This document shows positions 44,118 to 52,626 of a stretch of 64,000 nucleotides of DNA, in pieces. The notes under the pieces are model-generated. The model was given only the letters and a program-made list of their open reading frames with translations. It ran no database searches and was not told the DNA's origin. The stretch comes from Pseudomonadota bacterium (GTDB lineage Bacteria > Myxococcota_A > Polyangia > GCA-2747355). A program made the translations under genes and the position numbers. The stretch lies in NCBI GenBank assembly GCA_016702545.1, contig JADJDT010000002.1, positions 124,001 through 188,000 of the forward strand, given 5' to 3'. The first letter of the stretch is position 1. Each line of letters opens with the position of its first letter.

Positions 44118-45011
44118 TCAGCCCAGCTCGAGATCCAGCGCCACATCGAGACTCGGCGCGCTGTGCGTCAGCCAGCCGATCGACAGCAGGTCGACGCCGG
44201 TCGCGGCGATCGCCGCCGCGTTGTCCGGGCGAATGCCGCCCGAGGCCTCTGTTAGCACACGCCCGGCGACCACGCTCGTGGCGCGCCGCAGCTGCTCCAG
44301 ATTCATGTTGTCGAGCAGCACCGCATCGACGCCGGCCGCCAGCGCCGCCTCGAGCTGCGCCAGGCTCTCGACCTCGACCTCGACCTTGACCATATGCCCG
44401 ACGTGGCGCCGCACGCGCGAGACGGCCTCGCCGACGCTGCCGGCCAACGCCAGGTGGTTGTCCTTGATCAGCACGGCATCGTCGAGCCCGAAGCGGTGAT
44501 TGGCGCCTCCGCCGGCCCGCACGGCGTACTTCTCGAGCACCCGCAGGCCCGGCGTCGTCTTGCGCGTGCAGACCACTTGGGCTTGGGTGCCGCGCAGGGC
44601 CTCGACCACACTGCGCGTCGCGCTGGCGATCCCGCACAGCCGACCGAGCAGGTTGAGCAGCGTGCGCTCGGCGCCGAGCAGCGCCCGCGCCGGCCCGCGC
44701 ACGAGCGCCAGCGTGGTGCCGGCGCCAACCGTCGCGCCGTCCTGCACCTGGGCCTCGACCTCCACCCGCGGGTCGAAGAGCGTCAGCGCGCGCGTCGCCG
44801 GCCCGAGGCCGGCCACGCAGCCGCCCTGCCGCGCCACGACGCGACCGCGCGCCAAGAGCGCCGTCGGCACGATCGCATCACTGGTCAGGTCGCCGGCGCG
44901 CCCGAGGTCCTCGAGCAACGCGGCGCGGACGAGCGGCTCCCAGAGCAAGGGGTGGGGCGCGACGAGCGCCTCGTGGCCAAGCGCGCCGGGGTCGTGATCA
45001 GCGTCGGTCAT
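44118..45011 (-). CDS. nadC: Nicotinate-nucleotide pyrophosphorylase (NadC)
   Basis: 297-residue quinolinate phosphoribosyltransferase: quinolinate plus PRPP gives nicotinate mononucleotide, CO2 and pyrophosphate. Motifs are EDLGRAGDLTSDAIV, LLNLLGRLCGIAS, TRKTTPGLRVLEKYAVRAGGG (residue cluster binding quinolinate), HRFGLDDAVLIKDNH, KVEVEVESL, DAVLLDNMN and EASGGI. The ATG overlaps the nadB stop (TGATG). It is the last gene of the nadA-nadB-nadC operon. Confidence 0.97.
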   Translation of the reverse strand: MTDADHDPGALGHEALVAPHPLLWEPLVRAALLEDLGRAGDLTSDAIVPTALLARGRVVARQGGCVAGLGPATRALTLFDPRVEVEAQVQDGATVGAGTTLALVRGPARALLGAERTLLNLLGRLCGIASATRSVVEALRGTQAQVVCTRKTTPGLRVLEKYAVRAGGGANHRFGLDDAVLIKDNHLALAGSVGEAVSRVRRHVGHMVKVEVEVESLAQLEAALAAGVDAVLLDNMNLEQLRRATSVVAGRVLTEASGGIRPDNAAAIAATGVDLLSIGWLTHSAPSLDVALDLELG

Positions 45012-46600
45012 CAGGCCACCCGCTGGCGCGCGGCCTCGACCGTGCGCCCGATCATCGTCGAGTGGAAGGCCGCCCCCTCGACGTGCGCCGGGAAGTCGGC
45101 GCGGAAGTGAACGCCGCGGCTCTCGCGCCGCGCGAGCGCCGCGGCCGTGACGAGCTGCGCCACCACGAGCAGGTTGTGCGCCTCGCCCTCGCCAGGGCCC
45201 AGGCCCCGGGCCAACGCGGCGATCCCGTGCAGCGCGCGCGTCAGCCCCGCCTCGTCGCGCAGCAGACCGACGTGCTGCCACATCAGGTCGCGCAGCGCCG
45301 CCACCGTCTCCGCCTCGGCGGCGCTGGGCGGCGCGGCGCCGAGGCGCGAGCTCTCGCTCAAGGTCGGCGGCGCGGCGCGCCCTAGCGGCAGCTGCGAGGC
45401 GACGTCCTCGGCCACGCGGCCGGCGATCACCACCGCCTCGAGCAGCGAGTTGCTGGCCAGGCGGTTGGCGCCGTGCGCTCCGGTGCAGGCGTTCTCGCCT
45501 GCCGCCCACAGCCCCGGCAGCGAGCTGCGACCACGTGCGTCGACCGCGATCCCGCCGATGTGATAGTGCGCGGCCGGCGAGATCGGCAGCGGCTCCCGGC
45601 GCGGATCGAGCCCCTCGCGCCGACAGAGCTCGAAGACGGTGGGGAAGCGCGCGGCCAGCCGCTCGCCGAGGGCGCCCGTGGCATCGAGGAAGGCCCGCCC
45701 CCCGCGCTGCTGCACGCGCCAGATCGCCCGCGCCACCACGTCGCGTGGGGCCAGCTCGGCCGCGGGGTGCGCGTCCACCAGGAAGCGCCGCCCGCGCTCG
45801 TCGATCACCAGCGCGCCCTCGCCCCGCAGCGCCTCGGTCAGCAGCGCCAAGGGGTCGCAGCCGCTGTCGAGCGCCGTGGGGTGGAATTGCACGAACTCGA
45901 GATCGGCCAAACGCACCCCGGCGCGGGCCGCCAGCGCCAGGCCATCACCCGTCAGCTCGGGCGGGTTGGTGGTGCGCGCGTAGAGCCGACCACAGCCGCC
46001 GGTGGCGAGCACGACGGCCCCGCAGCGCAGCAGCACGCGGGCGCCATCGGCGCGCCGCAGCACCAGGCCCGCGACCCGGCCAGCCGCGGTCACCAGGTCG
46101 AGGGCGAAGCTGCGCTCGGCGAGCGCGATGTCGCCGCGACGCCGCACCGCCGCCGCCAGCACGCGCACCAGCTCGGCGCCCGTGCCGTCGCCGTGCGCAT
46201 GGAGGATGCGTCGCCGGGAATGGCCGGCCTCGCGCCCCAGCGCCAAGGCCCGGTCGGCATCGCGATCGAGCTCCGCGCCGAGCCCGAGCAGAAAGCGCAC
46301 GCGCTCGGGGGCCTGGCGGGTCAGCAGCTCGACCACCGCCGGGTCGGCCAGCCCGTCGGCCACCGCCAGCGTGTCCGCCGCATGGCGCTCGGGCGAGTCA
46401 TCGGCGCCGACGGCGGCGGCCAGGCCACCCTGGGCCCAGGCACTGGCGCTGCCGGCGCCGAGCTGCGTCTTGGTCACCAGCGTCACCCCGTAGTCGGCGA
46501 GGCCGAGCGCGGCCGTCAGGCCCGCCAGGCCGCTGCCGACCACAGCGACCCCCGTGGTCGAGACCTCGTCGAAGCGCTGGCTATCGCGTGGCTGCTGCAT
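45011..46600 (-). CDS. nadB: L-aspartate oxidase (NadB)
   Basis: 529-residue flavoprotein that oxidises L-aspartate to iminoaspartate for NAD synthesis. FAD-binding motif VAVVGSGLAGLTAALGLADYG near the N-terminus, then SASAWAQGGLAAAVGADDSPERHAADTL, HSRRRILHAHGDGTG, VLATGGCGRLYARTTNP, FVQFHPTALDS and AAHYHIGGIAVDARGRSSLPGLWAAGE. ATG 46600 is preferred to GTG 46618. Coupled to nadC by TGATG, 27 bases after nadA. Confidence 0.96.
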   Translation of the reverse strand: MQQPRDSQRFDEVSTTGVAVVGSGLAGLTAALGLADYGVTLVTKTQLGAGSASAWAQGGLAAAVGADDSPERHAADTLAVADGLADPAVVELLTRQAPERVRFLLGLGAELDRDADRALALGREAGHSRRRILHAHGDGTGAELVRVLAAAVRRRGDIALAERSFALDLVTAAGRVAGLVLRRADGARVLLRCGAVVLATGGCGRLYARTTNPPELTGDGLALAARAGVRLADLEFVQFHPTALDSGCDPLALLTEALRGEGALVIDERGRRFLVDAHPAAELAPRDVVARAIWRVQQRGGRAFLDATGALGERLAARFPTVFELCRREGLDPRREPLPISPAAHYHIGGIAVDARGRSSLPGLWAAGENACTGAHGANRLASNSLLEAVVIAGRVAEDVASQLPLGRAAPPTLSESSRLGAAPPSAAEAETVAALRDLMWQHVGLLRDEAGLTRALHGIAALARGLGPGEGEAHNLLVVAQLVTAAALARRESRGVHFRADFPAHVEGAAFHSTMIGRTVEAARQRVA

Positions 46601-46627
46601 GGGCGCCCCCTCTCTCACCGACTGCTC

Positions 46628-47692
46628 CTAACTCGCCGCCGCGCGGCGAGGCTCGGCGCGTGGCGCCCCTGCCGACGACACGGCCGACGAGGTGATGGCC
46701 AGCATCCGCTCGACCGCCGCCCGCGCGCGCTCGGCCAAGGCCGGCTCGATCTCGACCCGCTGCTCCAGCCGCTCGAGCGCGCTGGCGATGTTGGGCAGCG
46801 TCAGCCGCTTCATGTGTGGACAGAGCGTGCAGGGCCGCACGAACTCGAGCTCGGGAAAGCCTGCGGCCACGTTGTCGCTCATCGAGCACTCGGTGATCAG
46901 CGCCACCCGCGGCGGCCGCTCTGCGCCGACGTAGCGGATCATCTCCGCCGTCGAGCCGACGTAGTCCGCCTCGGCTAGCGCGTCCGGCGGACACTCCGGG
47001 TGCGCCAGCACGCGCACGCCCGGGTGCGCCGCGCGAAAGGTCCGCAGCTGCTCGCCGCTGAAGCGCTCGTGCACCTCACAATGGCCCTGCCAGAGAATGA
47101 GCTCGACGCCGCTCTGCGCGGCGACCCACTGGCCGAGGTAGGCGTCGGGCAGGAAGATCACGCGCGGCACCCCGAGCGAACGGACCACCTGCACCGCGTT
47201 GCCCGAGGTGCAGCAGATATCCGACTCGGCCTTCACCGCCGCCGAGGTGTTGACGTAGGTGACGACGGGCACGCCTGGGTGCTGCTGGCGCAAGGCGCGC
47301 ACGTCCGCCGCGGTGATCGACGCCGCCAGCGAGCAACCGGCCCGCAGGTCGGGACAGAGCACGGTCTTCTCGGGGCTGACCAGCTTGGCCGTCTCGGCCA
47401 TGAAATGAACGCCCGCGACGACGACGACCTCGGCGTCGGTCTCCGCGGCCTGATAGGCCAGCGCCAGCGAATCACCCTTCAGGTCGGCCACGCCGTGGAA
47501 GATCTCCGGCGCCATGTAGTTGTGCGCCAGCACGACGGCCCGACGTTCCCGCTTGAGCTCTTGGATCCGCACCACCCAGGGCGCATGCGCCTCGCACTCG
47601 GCGCGCGTCATCCCGGGCGCCAGCCGCTGGTGCAGCGCGGCCGCCGCCGCCGCCACCGCGGCGCGCGTCCCCTGCTCCCGAGCCGACTCCAT
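46628..47692 (-). CDS. nadA: Quinolinate synthase (NadA)
   Basis: 354-residue [4Fe-4S] enzyme condensing iminoaspartate with dihydroxyacetone phosphate. Motifs are VLAHNYMAPEI, LCPDLRAGCSLA (cluster Cys), VTYVNTSAAVKAESDICCTSGNA, FLPDAYLGQWVA, HCEVHERF, HPECP, STAEMIRY and TECSMSDN. The last cluster Cys is in RPCTLCPHMKRLTL. ATG 47692 follows a GAGGC ribosome site and matches the usual start. Transcription should begin at the promoter near 47804-47832 under control of the palindrome at 47782-47800. Confidence 0.97.
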   Translation of the reverse strand: MESAREQGTRAAVAAAAAALHQRLAPGMTRAECEAHAPWVVRIQELKRERRAVVLAHNYMAPEIFHGVADLKGDSLALAYQAAETDAEVVVVAGVHFMAETAKLVSPEKTVLCPDLRAGCSLAASITAADVRALRQQHPGVPVVTYVNTSAAVKAESDICCTSGNAVQVVRSLGVPRVIFLPDAYLGQWVAAQSGVELILWQGHCEVHERFSGEQLRTFRAAHPGVRVLAHPECPPDALAEADYVGSTAEMIRYVGAERPPRVALITECSMSDNVAAGFPELEFVRPCTLCPHMKRLTLPNIASALERLEQRVEIEPALAERARAAVERMLAITSSAVSSAGAPRAEPRRAAAS

Positions 47693-47734
47693 CACGCTTG
47701 CCTCTGTCGCCACCGCGCGTCCCCCTTCACCCTT

Positions 47735-47773
47735 GGGCGCCCCACCTGGGCGCCCCACCTGGGCGCCCCACCT
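47735..47773. repeat. Three perfect tandem 13-bp repeats in the nadA leader
   Basis: GGGCGCCCCACCT is repeated three times without gaps at 47735-47747, 47748-47760 and 47761-47773. Each copy contains the palindrome GGGCGCCC. The array lies between the operator and the nadA start, so it is in the mRNA leader. It could be slippage DNA, a second protein site, or an RNA structure. Confidence 0.75.
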
Positions 47774-47781
47774 GAGGGTGT

Positions 47782-47832
47782 TTTACTCAGGTTGAGTAAA
47801 TCAACTATAGTCGTGAGCGCTCGGCACGTCAA
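47782..47832 (-). promoter_or_regulatory. nadABC promoter with palindromic operator (probable NrtR site)
   Basis: On the minus strand, TTGACG (47832-47827) and TATAGT (47809-47804) are separated by exactly 17 bases, a good sigma70 promoter. Immediately downstream, over the expected start point, is the perfect inverted repeat TTTACTCA-GGT-TGAGTAAA (47782-47800). The -35 box overlaps the end of nrtR. NrtR is known to repress NAD genes through palindromic sites near their promoters, so this is its most likely operator. Confidence 0.8.
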
Positions 47833-48755
47833 GGCGCGCTGCGGGGCAGACCGACGCCCGGGGCCGGTCGCTCGCGCAGGACCTCGCGGCGGAAGCCATA
47901 GAGCTCCGCCGGACGACCTCCGGTGTGCGTCGCCATCGCGCCGGTGCGCTCGACCAGCCCGCCACGCTCGATCAGGCGGCGAAAGTTCGGCGTGTGCAGC
48001 CGCATCCCCGCCAGCGCCTCGACCACGCGCTGCAGCCGCGAGAGCGTGAAGGCCTCCGGCAGCAGCTCGAAGACGACGGGGCGATAGCTCAGCTTGCCGC
48101 GGATGCGGCCGAGGGCCGTCGCCACCATCCGCCGGTGGTCGAGCGCCATCGCCTGACCCAACGCGGTCCCGGAGCGCTCCTGGCGATCGCGCGCCCGCTC
48201 GGCCACCAACCCGAGCTCGTAGAGCAGCTCGTAGCGCTCGAGCACGCGCGTGGGATCCCAGCGCGAGCCCCCCAGGCCGAAGTTGATCGCGACCCGCTCC
48301 TGGCGCTCGGCGACGCTGCTCGCCCAATCGCGCAGCGCGGGGCCGATCACGCGGTCGAGCGCGGCCGGTCGCGCCTCACGCCAGTCCTCCCAGGGAAAGA
48401 GCGCATAGCCGTCGCGCCACGCCGCACCCCGCGCCCCCGCCGCCGCGGGCGCAGCGCAGCCCTCGCCGACCAGGGCCAGGTAGGCCACCGACAGCACCCG
48501 CTCACGCGGATCGCGCCCGCGATCGCCGAAGGTGTAGAGCTGCTCGACGTAGCCCAGCTCGAGCCCCGCCTGCTCGCGCACCAGCCGCCGCAGCGCCAGC
48601 TCCAAGGTGCGATCACCGTCGGCGTCGAGCACACCGGCCGGCAGCGCATCGACCGCGCCGTCGCCGGCTGCCACGGTCAGCAGCAGCGGCCGCTCGTCGC
48701 GGACCGCGAGAATCACAGCGTTGAGCCGCACCTTGACCGGTCGCCCGCGGGTCAT
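47829..48755 (-). CDS. nrtR: NrtR-type Nudix-related transcriptional regulator of NAD synthesis
   Basis: 308 residues from ATG 48755 (GGAG six bases upstream). The N-terminal Nudix-like domain (VRLNAVILAVRDERPLLLTV, LPAGVLDADGDRTLELALRRLVREQAGL) has a degenerate catalytic box: the Nudix GX5EX7REUXEEXGU pattern lacks the usual REVQEE glutamates. This is as expected for a ligand-sensing domain. The C-terminal winged helix reads LLPEAFTLSRLQRVVEALAGMRLHTPNFRRLIERGGLVERTG, typical of NrtR. The family senses ADP-ribose and represses NAD genes. Position directly upstream of nadABC agrees. Confidence 0.9.
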   Translation of the reverse strand: MTRGRPVKVRLNAVILAVRDERPLLLTVAAGDGAVDALPAGVLDADGDRTLELALRRLVREQAGLELGYVEQLYTFGDRGRDPRERVLSVAYLALVGEGCAAPAAAGARGAAWRDGYALFPWEDWREARPAALDRVIGPALRDWASSVAERQERVAINFGLGGSRWDPTRVLERYELLYELGLVAERARDRQERSGTALGQAMALDHRRMVATALGRIRGKLSYRPVVFELLPEAFTLSRLQRVVEALAGMRLHTPNFRRLIERGGLVERTGAMATHTGGRPAELYGFRREVLRERPAPGVGLPRSAP

Positions 48756-48936
48756 CCCCTGCTCCGTATCGAAGCTGCCACAGCGGTCCAGAGCGCCGCC
48801 AGCCTCCCCGCCTTCACCCACCTCGACGCACTCGGGTTCAGCGGCGCCACCCTCCCCCGCGCTCGGCCTTACAAACTGCGCGCGATCCGACGATGGATCC
48901 AGCGCAAGGGGGCTGCCCCCGTTTCAGAGCGCGCGC

Positions 48937-50016
48937 ATGCAAACCCAGACCGCCACAGCGCAGCCCGGTCCCCGCTCGCCGCTGATGGGCTTCAACCACA
49001 ATCTGCGGCACAAGGACCGCGTCTACCACGTGCAGACGGAGGACTCGGGCCTGCGCAACCCGCACGTCTACAGCCACGTCTTCTTCAAGGGCACGATCAT
49101 CTGCAGCGCCAAACTCGACTACACCGAGCTGGCGAGCCAGCCCGCCCATGAGCCGCGCGTCGCCGAGCTGATGCGCCAGCAGCACAAGGCCTTGCTCAAG
49201 CGCCTGCACCGCGGCGAGCTCGACGACAAGATCACGGCGGTGCTCGGCTCCCTCGTGCCGCGCCCCGACGAAGAGAGCGGCCCGGCCCGTGAGTTCTCCG
49301 TCCGGGTTCGCTCCTACCGGCACGCGATCCGCCACGCGGGCCGTCTCTACGCGATCCAGACCGACTACTACGCCGGGGTGCGCACCGACGTCTATCACGA
49401 GACGATCCTGATCGCGTCCGAGACGACGGACTGTCGCGGCCGCGCCACGCCCGGCGGCGAGGTCGTGCAGGGCCTGGCGCAGCAGCAGCACAAGCGCGCG
49501 ATCAAGGCGCTGCGCGACGGCGCCTGCGACGACACGATCCGCCGCTTGCTCGGTGCGCTGAGCCCGGTCGAGCCCGATACCTCGACGCTGCTGTCGCGGC
49601 CCCCCAACGTCGCCGTCGAGCGCTACGAGCATCAGTTCCAGTACGGACCACGCGCGTACACGGTGCGCACGCTGGGCTTCGTCGAAGAGGAGGGCGTGCG
49701 TATCACCTCGGAGCTGTTTCAGCGGCGGACGCTCCTGACCAGCCGCGTCAGCACCGTCGCCGCCAACGCCGGGCGCCCGGTGTCGCGCGAGCGCCTGCGC
49801 GAGCAGGCCCAGGAGCAGCACAAGGAGCTGCTCCGGCAGCTGCGGCGCGGCGAGCTCGACGAGACGATCCAGCTGCTCGAGCAGATGGAGGCGCTGGACG
49901 AGGTCACACCGGCCCCAGAGCAGGGGGCGTCGTCGGCGCCGCGCGCCACCGAGGCCGGCGCAGCGCCTGTCGGGGCGGGCGGGGGACGGGCGGCGGCTGA
50001 GCTACCACCACCCTGA
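48937..50016 (+). CDS. Triple-repeat protein of unknown function (MGFNHN type)
   Basis: 359 residues. Three tandem units of about 85-95 residues, each with a strand-rich start (VYHVQTEDSG / LYAIQTDYYAG / AYTVRTLGFVEEEG) and a helical end (QQHKALLKRLHRGELDDKI / QQHKRAIKALRDGACDDTI / EQHKELLRQLRRGELDETI). The first unit begins MGFNHNLRHKDRVYHVQTED, wording I recall from conserved deltaproteobacterial proteins of unknown function. No signal peptide, so probably cytoplasmic. An acidic, Ala/Gly-rich tail of about 50 residues ends the protein. It precedes argE by 66 bases. Confidence 0.75.
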   Translation: MQTQTATAQPGPRSPLMGFNHNLRHKDRVYHVQTEDSGLRNPHVYSHVFFKGTIICSAKLDYTELASQPAHEPRVAELMRQQHKALLKRLHRGELDDKITAVLGSLVPRPDEESGPAREFSVRVRSYRHAIRHAGRLYAIQTDYYAGVRTDVYHETILIASETTDCRGRATPGGEVVQGLAQQQHKRAIKALRDGACDDTIRRLLGALSPVEPDTSTLLSRPPNVAVERYEHQFQYGPRAYTVRTLGFVEEEGVRITSELFQRRTLLTSRVSTVAANAGRPVSRERLREQAQEQHKELLRQLRRGELDETIQLLEQMEALDEVTPAPEQGASSAPRATEAGAAPVGAGGGRAAAELPPP

Positions 50017-50082
50017 GCGCCGCGCACGCAGCGCGCTTTGCTTTCGCCGACGCTGCTGTCAGACTGGCCGCCGGTCGTTGCC

Positions 50083-51258
50083 ATGCTCGATTTGCTGCCA
50101 AGCATCCGCGCGCTGATCGCCACGCCGTCGATCAGCAGCCCCGACCCGGCGCTCGATCTCGGCAATCGTGCGGTCATCGACCGCTTGGCCGAGTGGCTGA
50201 GCGACGCGGGCTGGAAGGTCGCGCTGCAGGTCGTGGCGGCGCAGCCGGCCAAGGTCAACCTGATCGCGACCCTCGGGCGTGGCAGCCGCGGCTTGCTGTT
50301 GGCCGGGCACACCGACACCGTCACGGTCGACGGCGCGCGCTGGCAGCACGATCCCTTCGGGGGCCAGGTGGTCGGCGACCGGATCTACGGCCTGGGCACC
50401 GCCGACATGAAGGCCTTCTTCGCGCTGGTGCTGGAGGCCACGCGCGGGCTCGACCCGGCTCGCCTGGCCCAGCCGCTGCTGCTGCTGGCCACCGCCGACG
50501 AAGAAACGAGCATGGCCGGCGCGCGCGCGCTGCTCGGCACCGACTACCTGCGCTGCGCGCGCTACGCCGTGATCGGCGAGCCCACCGGCCTGCGCCCGGT
50601 GCGGCTGCACAAGGGCGTGCTGATGGAGCGCATCGTGCTGGAGGGCCACGCGGGCCACTCCAGCGATCCAGGCTACGGCGCCAGCGCGCTGGAGGGCATG
50701 CACGGCGTGATCGGCGAACTGCTGGCCTGGCGCGGCGAGCTGCAGCGCCGACACCGCGATGAGCGCTTCGGCGTGCCCGTGCCCACGCTCAACCTCGGCT
50801 GCCTTCACGGCGGCAGCAGTCCCAACCGCATCTGCGCGGCCTGCGAGCTGCAGATTGATCTACGCACGACCCCGGCGATGGACCTGGTGGCGCTGCGGCA
50901 GACGCTGCTACAGCGCGTGCGGCAGGCGACCGCCGCGGCGGACCCCCGGCTGCGCGCGCGCTGCGAGCCGATCTCGGCCGGCGTGCCCGCGTTCGAAGCC
51001 CCGCTCGGCTCGGCGCTCGTGCAGGCCATCGAGCAGCTCACCGGTGCCTCGGCCACCGCAGCCTCGTTCGCCACCGAGGCGCCCTTCCTGCACCAGCTCG
51101 GCCTCGAGCCGTGTGTGATCGGTCCCGGGCGCACCGAGCTGGCCCACCAGCCCGACGAATACCTCGAGCTGGCGGCCCTACAACCGACCATCGAGCTGCT
51201 ACGCGGCCTGATCGACAGGTTCTGCGTGCAGCCCGAAGAGCAGCGAGCGCAACCATGA
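50083..51258 (+). CDS. argE: Acetylornithine deacetylase (M20 peptidase family)
   Basis: 391-residue zinc hydrolase releasing ornithine from N-acetylornithine. M20 motifs: LLLAGHTDTV (metal His and Asp), YGLGTADMKAFFAL, LATADEETSMAG (catalytic and metal Glu), AVIGEPTGL, and a C-terminal EAPFLHQLG...VIGPG. The lid domain has EGHAGHSSDPGYG. ATG 50083 aligns with the usual start; the longer frame adds an unlikely N-terminus. Its stop overlaps the argA start (ATGA), supporting the arginine pathway assignment over other M20 substrates. Confidence 0.92.
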   Translation: MLDLLPSIRALIATPSISSPDPALDLGNRAVIDRLAEWLSDAGWKVALQVVAAQPAKVNLIATLGRGSRGLLLAGHTDTVTVDGARWQHDPFGGQVVGDRIYGLGTADMKAFFALVLEATRGLDPARLAQPLLLLATADEETSMAGARALLGTDYLRCARYAVIGEPTGLRPVRLHKGVLMERIVLEGHAGHSSDPGYGASALEGMHGVIGELLAWRGELQRRHRDERFGVPVPTLNLGCLHGGSSPNRICAACELQIDLRTTPAMDLVALRQTLLQRVRQATAAADPRLRARCEPISAGVPAFEAPLGSALVQAIEQLTGASATAASFATEAPFLHQLGLEPCVIGPGRTELAHQPDEYLELAALQPTIELLRGLIDRFCVQPEEQRAQP

Positions 51259-52583
51259 ACCGGGTGATCGATTCGGCCAGCTTCGTGCGCTGGTTCCGCG
51301 ACTCCACGCCCTACATCAACGCCCATCGCGGGCGCACCTTCGTCGTGCATTTCGGCGGCGAGGCGGTGCAGGACCCCGCCTTTCACAAGCTGGCCCACGA
51401 CCTGACGCTGCTCTGCACCCTGGGCGTGCGGCTGGTCGTCGTCTTCGGCGCCGAGCCGCAGCTGCGCGCGCGGGCCCGCGCGGCAGGGCTGGCCCTGGGC
51501 GAGGGCGACCGTCTGCCGGTGATCGACGAGCCGCTGCTGGCCCTCGCCAGCGAGGCCGCCAGCGCCGTGCGCTTACAGCTCGAGGCCCAGCTGGCGCGGG
51601 GGCTGGCCAACGCGCCCCAGGCGGGTCCCCGCCTGCGCGTCGTCTCCGGCAACTTCGTCGCGGCGCGACCGCTCGGCGTGCGCAACGGCGTCGATCTCGC
51701 CTTGAGCGGCGAGGTGCGCCGGATCGACGCCGACGCGATGACGGCGGCCCTGGGCGTCGGCGCCGTGGTGCTGCTCGGACCGATCGCCTACTCGCCGACG
51801 GGCGAGATCTTCTACCTCGACACACCGGAGGTGGCGATGAGCGCGGCCGTGGCGCTGCGCGCCGATAAGCTGCTCTATCTGGCCGAGCAGCCCGGCCCGC
51901 GCGATCCGCGCGACCAACCGCTGCGCCAGCTCAGCAGCGCCGAGGTCGAGCAGCGGCTCAAGGCCGACGACGGCAGGGCGCTGGGTGAGACGACCCAGGC
52001 GGTGTTGCGCCTGGCGCTGCGCGCCTGCCGCGCCGGCGTGCGCCGGGTGCATCTGCTGGAGCGGCAGCTCGACGGGGCCTTGTTGCAGGAGCTGTTCACG
52101 CGCGACGGCGTGGGCACGCTGGTCAGCGATTCCTACGAGGGCATGCGCCCGGCGACGATCGACGATGCGGGCGGCATCCTCGCGTTGATCGTGCCACTCG
52201 AAGAGCAGGGCATCCTGGTGCGCCGCTCGCGCGAGCGGCTGGAGAACGAGATCGAGCGCTTCGTCGTGATCGAGCGCGACGGCGGCATCCTCGCCTGCGC
52301 CGCGCTCTATCCCTTCGTCAGCGAGGCCGTCGGCGAGCTGGCGTGCGTGGCCACGCACCCGGCCTACCGCGGCGAGGGACGGGGTGCCGCGCTGCTCGAG
52401 TACCTGGAGCAGCGCGCCCGCGCGGCGGGCATCGAGCGCCTCTTCGTGCTCACCACCCACGCCGCGCACTGGTTTCGCGAGCACGGCTTCGAGCCGGCCA
52501 AGGTCGCCGACCTGCCGCTGGCCAAGCAGGCGATGTACAACTACCAGCGCAACTCGGCCGTCTTCATCAAGCCGCTCGGGTAG
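51255..52583 (+). CDS. argA: Amino-acid N-acetyltransferase (ArgA, AAK-GNAT fusion)
   Basis: 442-residue N-acetylglutamate synthase, first step of arginine synthesis. The N-terminal amino-acid-kinase domain (TFVVHFGGEAVQDPAF, LVVVFGAEPQLRARA, ...VVLLGPIAYSPTGEIFYLD) senses arginine in this family. The C-terminal GNAT domain (about 300-442) carries acetyl-CoA motif CVATHPAYRGEGRGAALLEYLE, then LFVLTTHAAHWFREHGFEPA. Both halves are complete. It overlaps argE by four bases. Confidence 0.94.
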   Translation: MNRVIDSASFVRWFRDSTPYINAHRGRTFVVHFGGEAVQDPAFHKLAHDLTLLCTLGVRLVVVFGAEPQLRARARAAGLALGEGDRLPVIDEPLLALASEAASAVRLQLEAQLARGLANAPQAGPRLRVVSGNFVAARPLGVRNGVDLALSGEVRRIDADAMTAALGVGAVVLLGPIAYSPTGEIFYLDTPEVAMSAAVALRADKLLYLAEQPGPRDPRDQPLRQLSSAEVEQRLKADDGRALGETTQAVLRLALRACRAGVRRVHLLERQLDGALLQELFTRDGVGTLVSDSYEGMRPATIDDAGGILALIVPLEEQGILVRRSRERLENEIERFVVIERDGGILACAALYPFVSEAVGELACVATHPAYRGEGRGAALLEYLEQRARAAGIERLFVLTTHAAHWFREHGFEPAKVADLPLAKQAMYNYQRNSAVFIKPLG

Positions 52584-52626
52584 GCTGTGGGCCCTAGCCT
52601 GTGGGCCCTGGGCTGTGGGCCCTAGG
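52584..52626. repeat. CTGTGGGCCCT direct repeats between convergent genes
   Basis: Three copies of (C)TGTGGGCCCT, each containing the palindrome GGGCCC, lie between the argA stop and the stop of the convergent gene. Overlapping inverted repeats (e.g. AGCC...GGCT) could form hairpins and serve as a bidirectional terminator. Confidence 0.5.
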
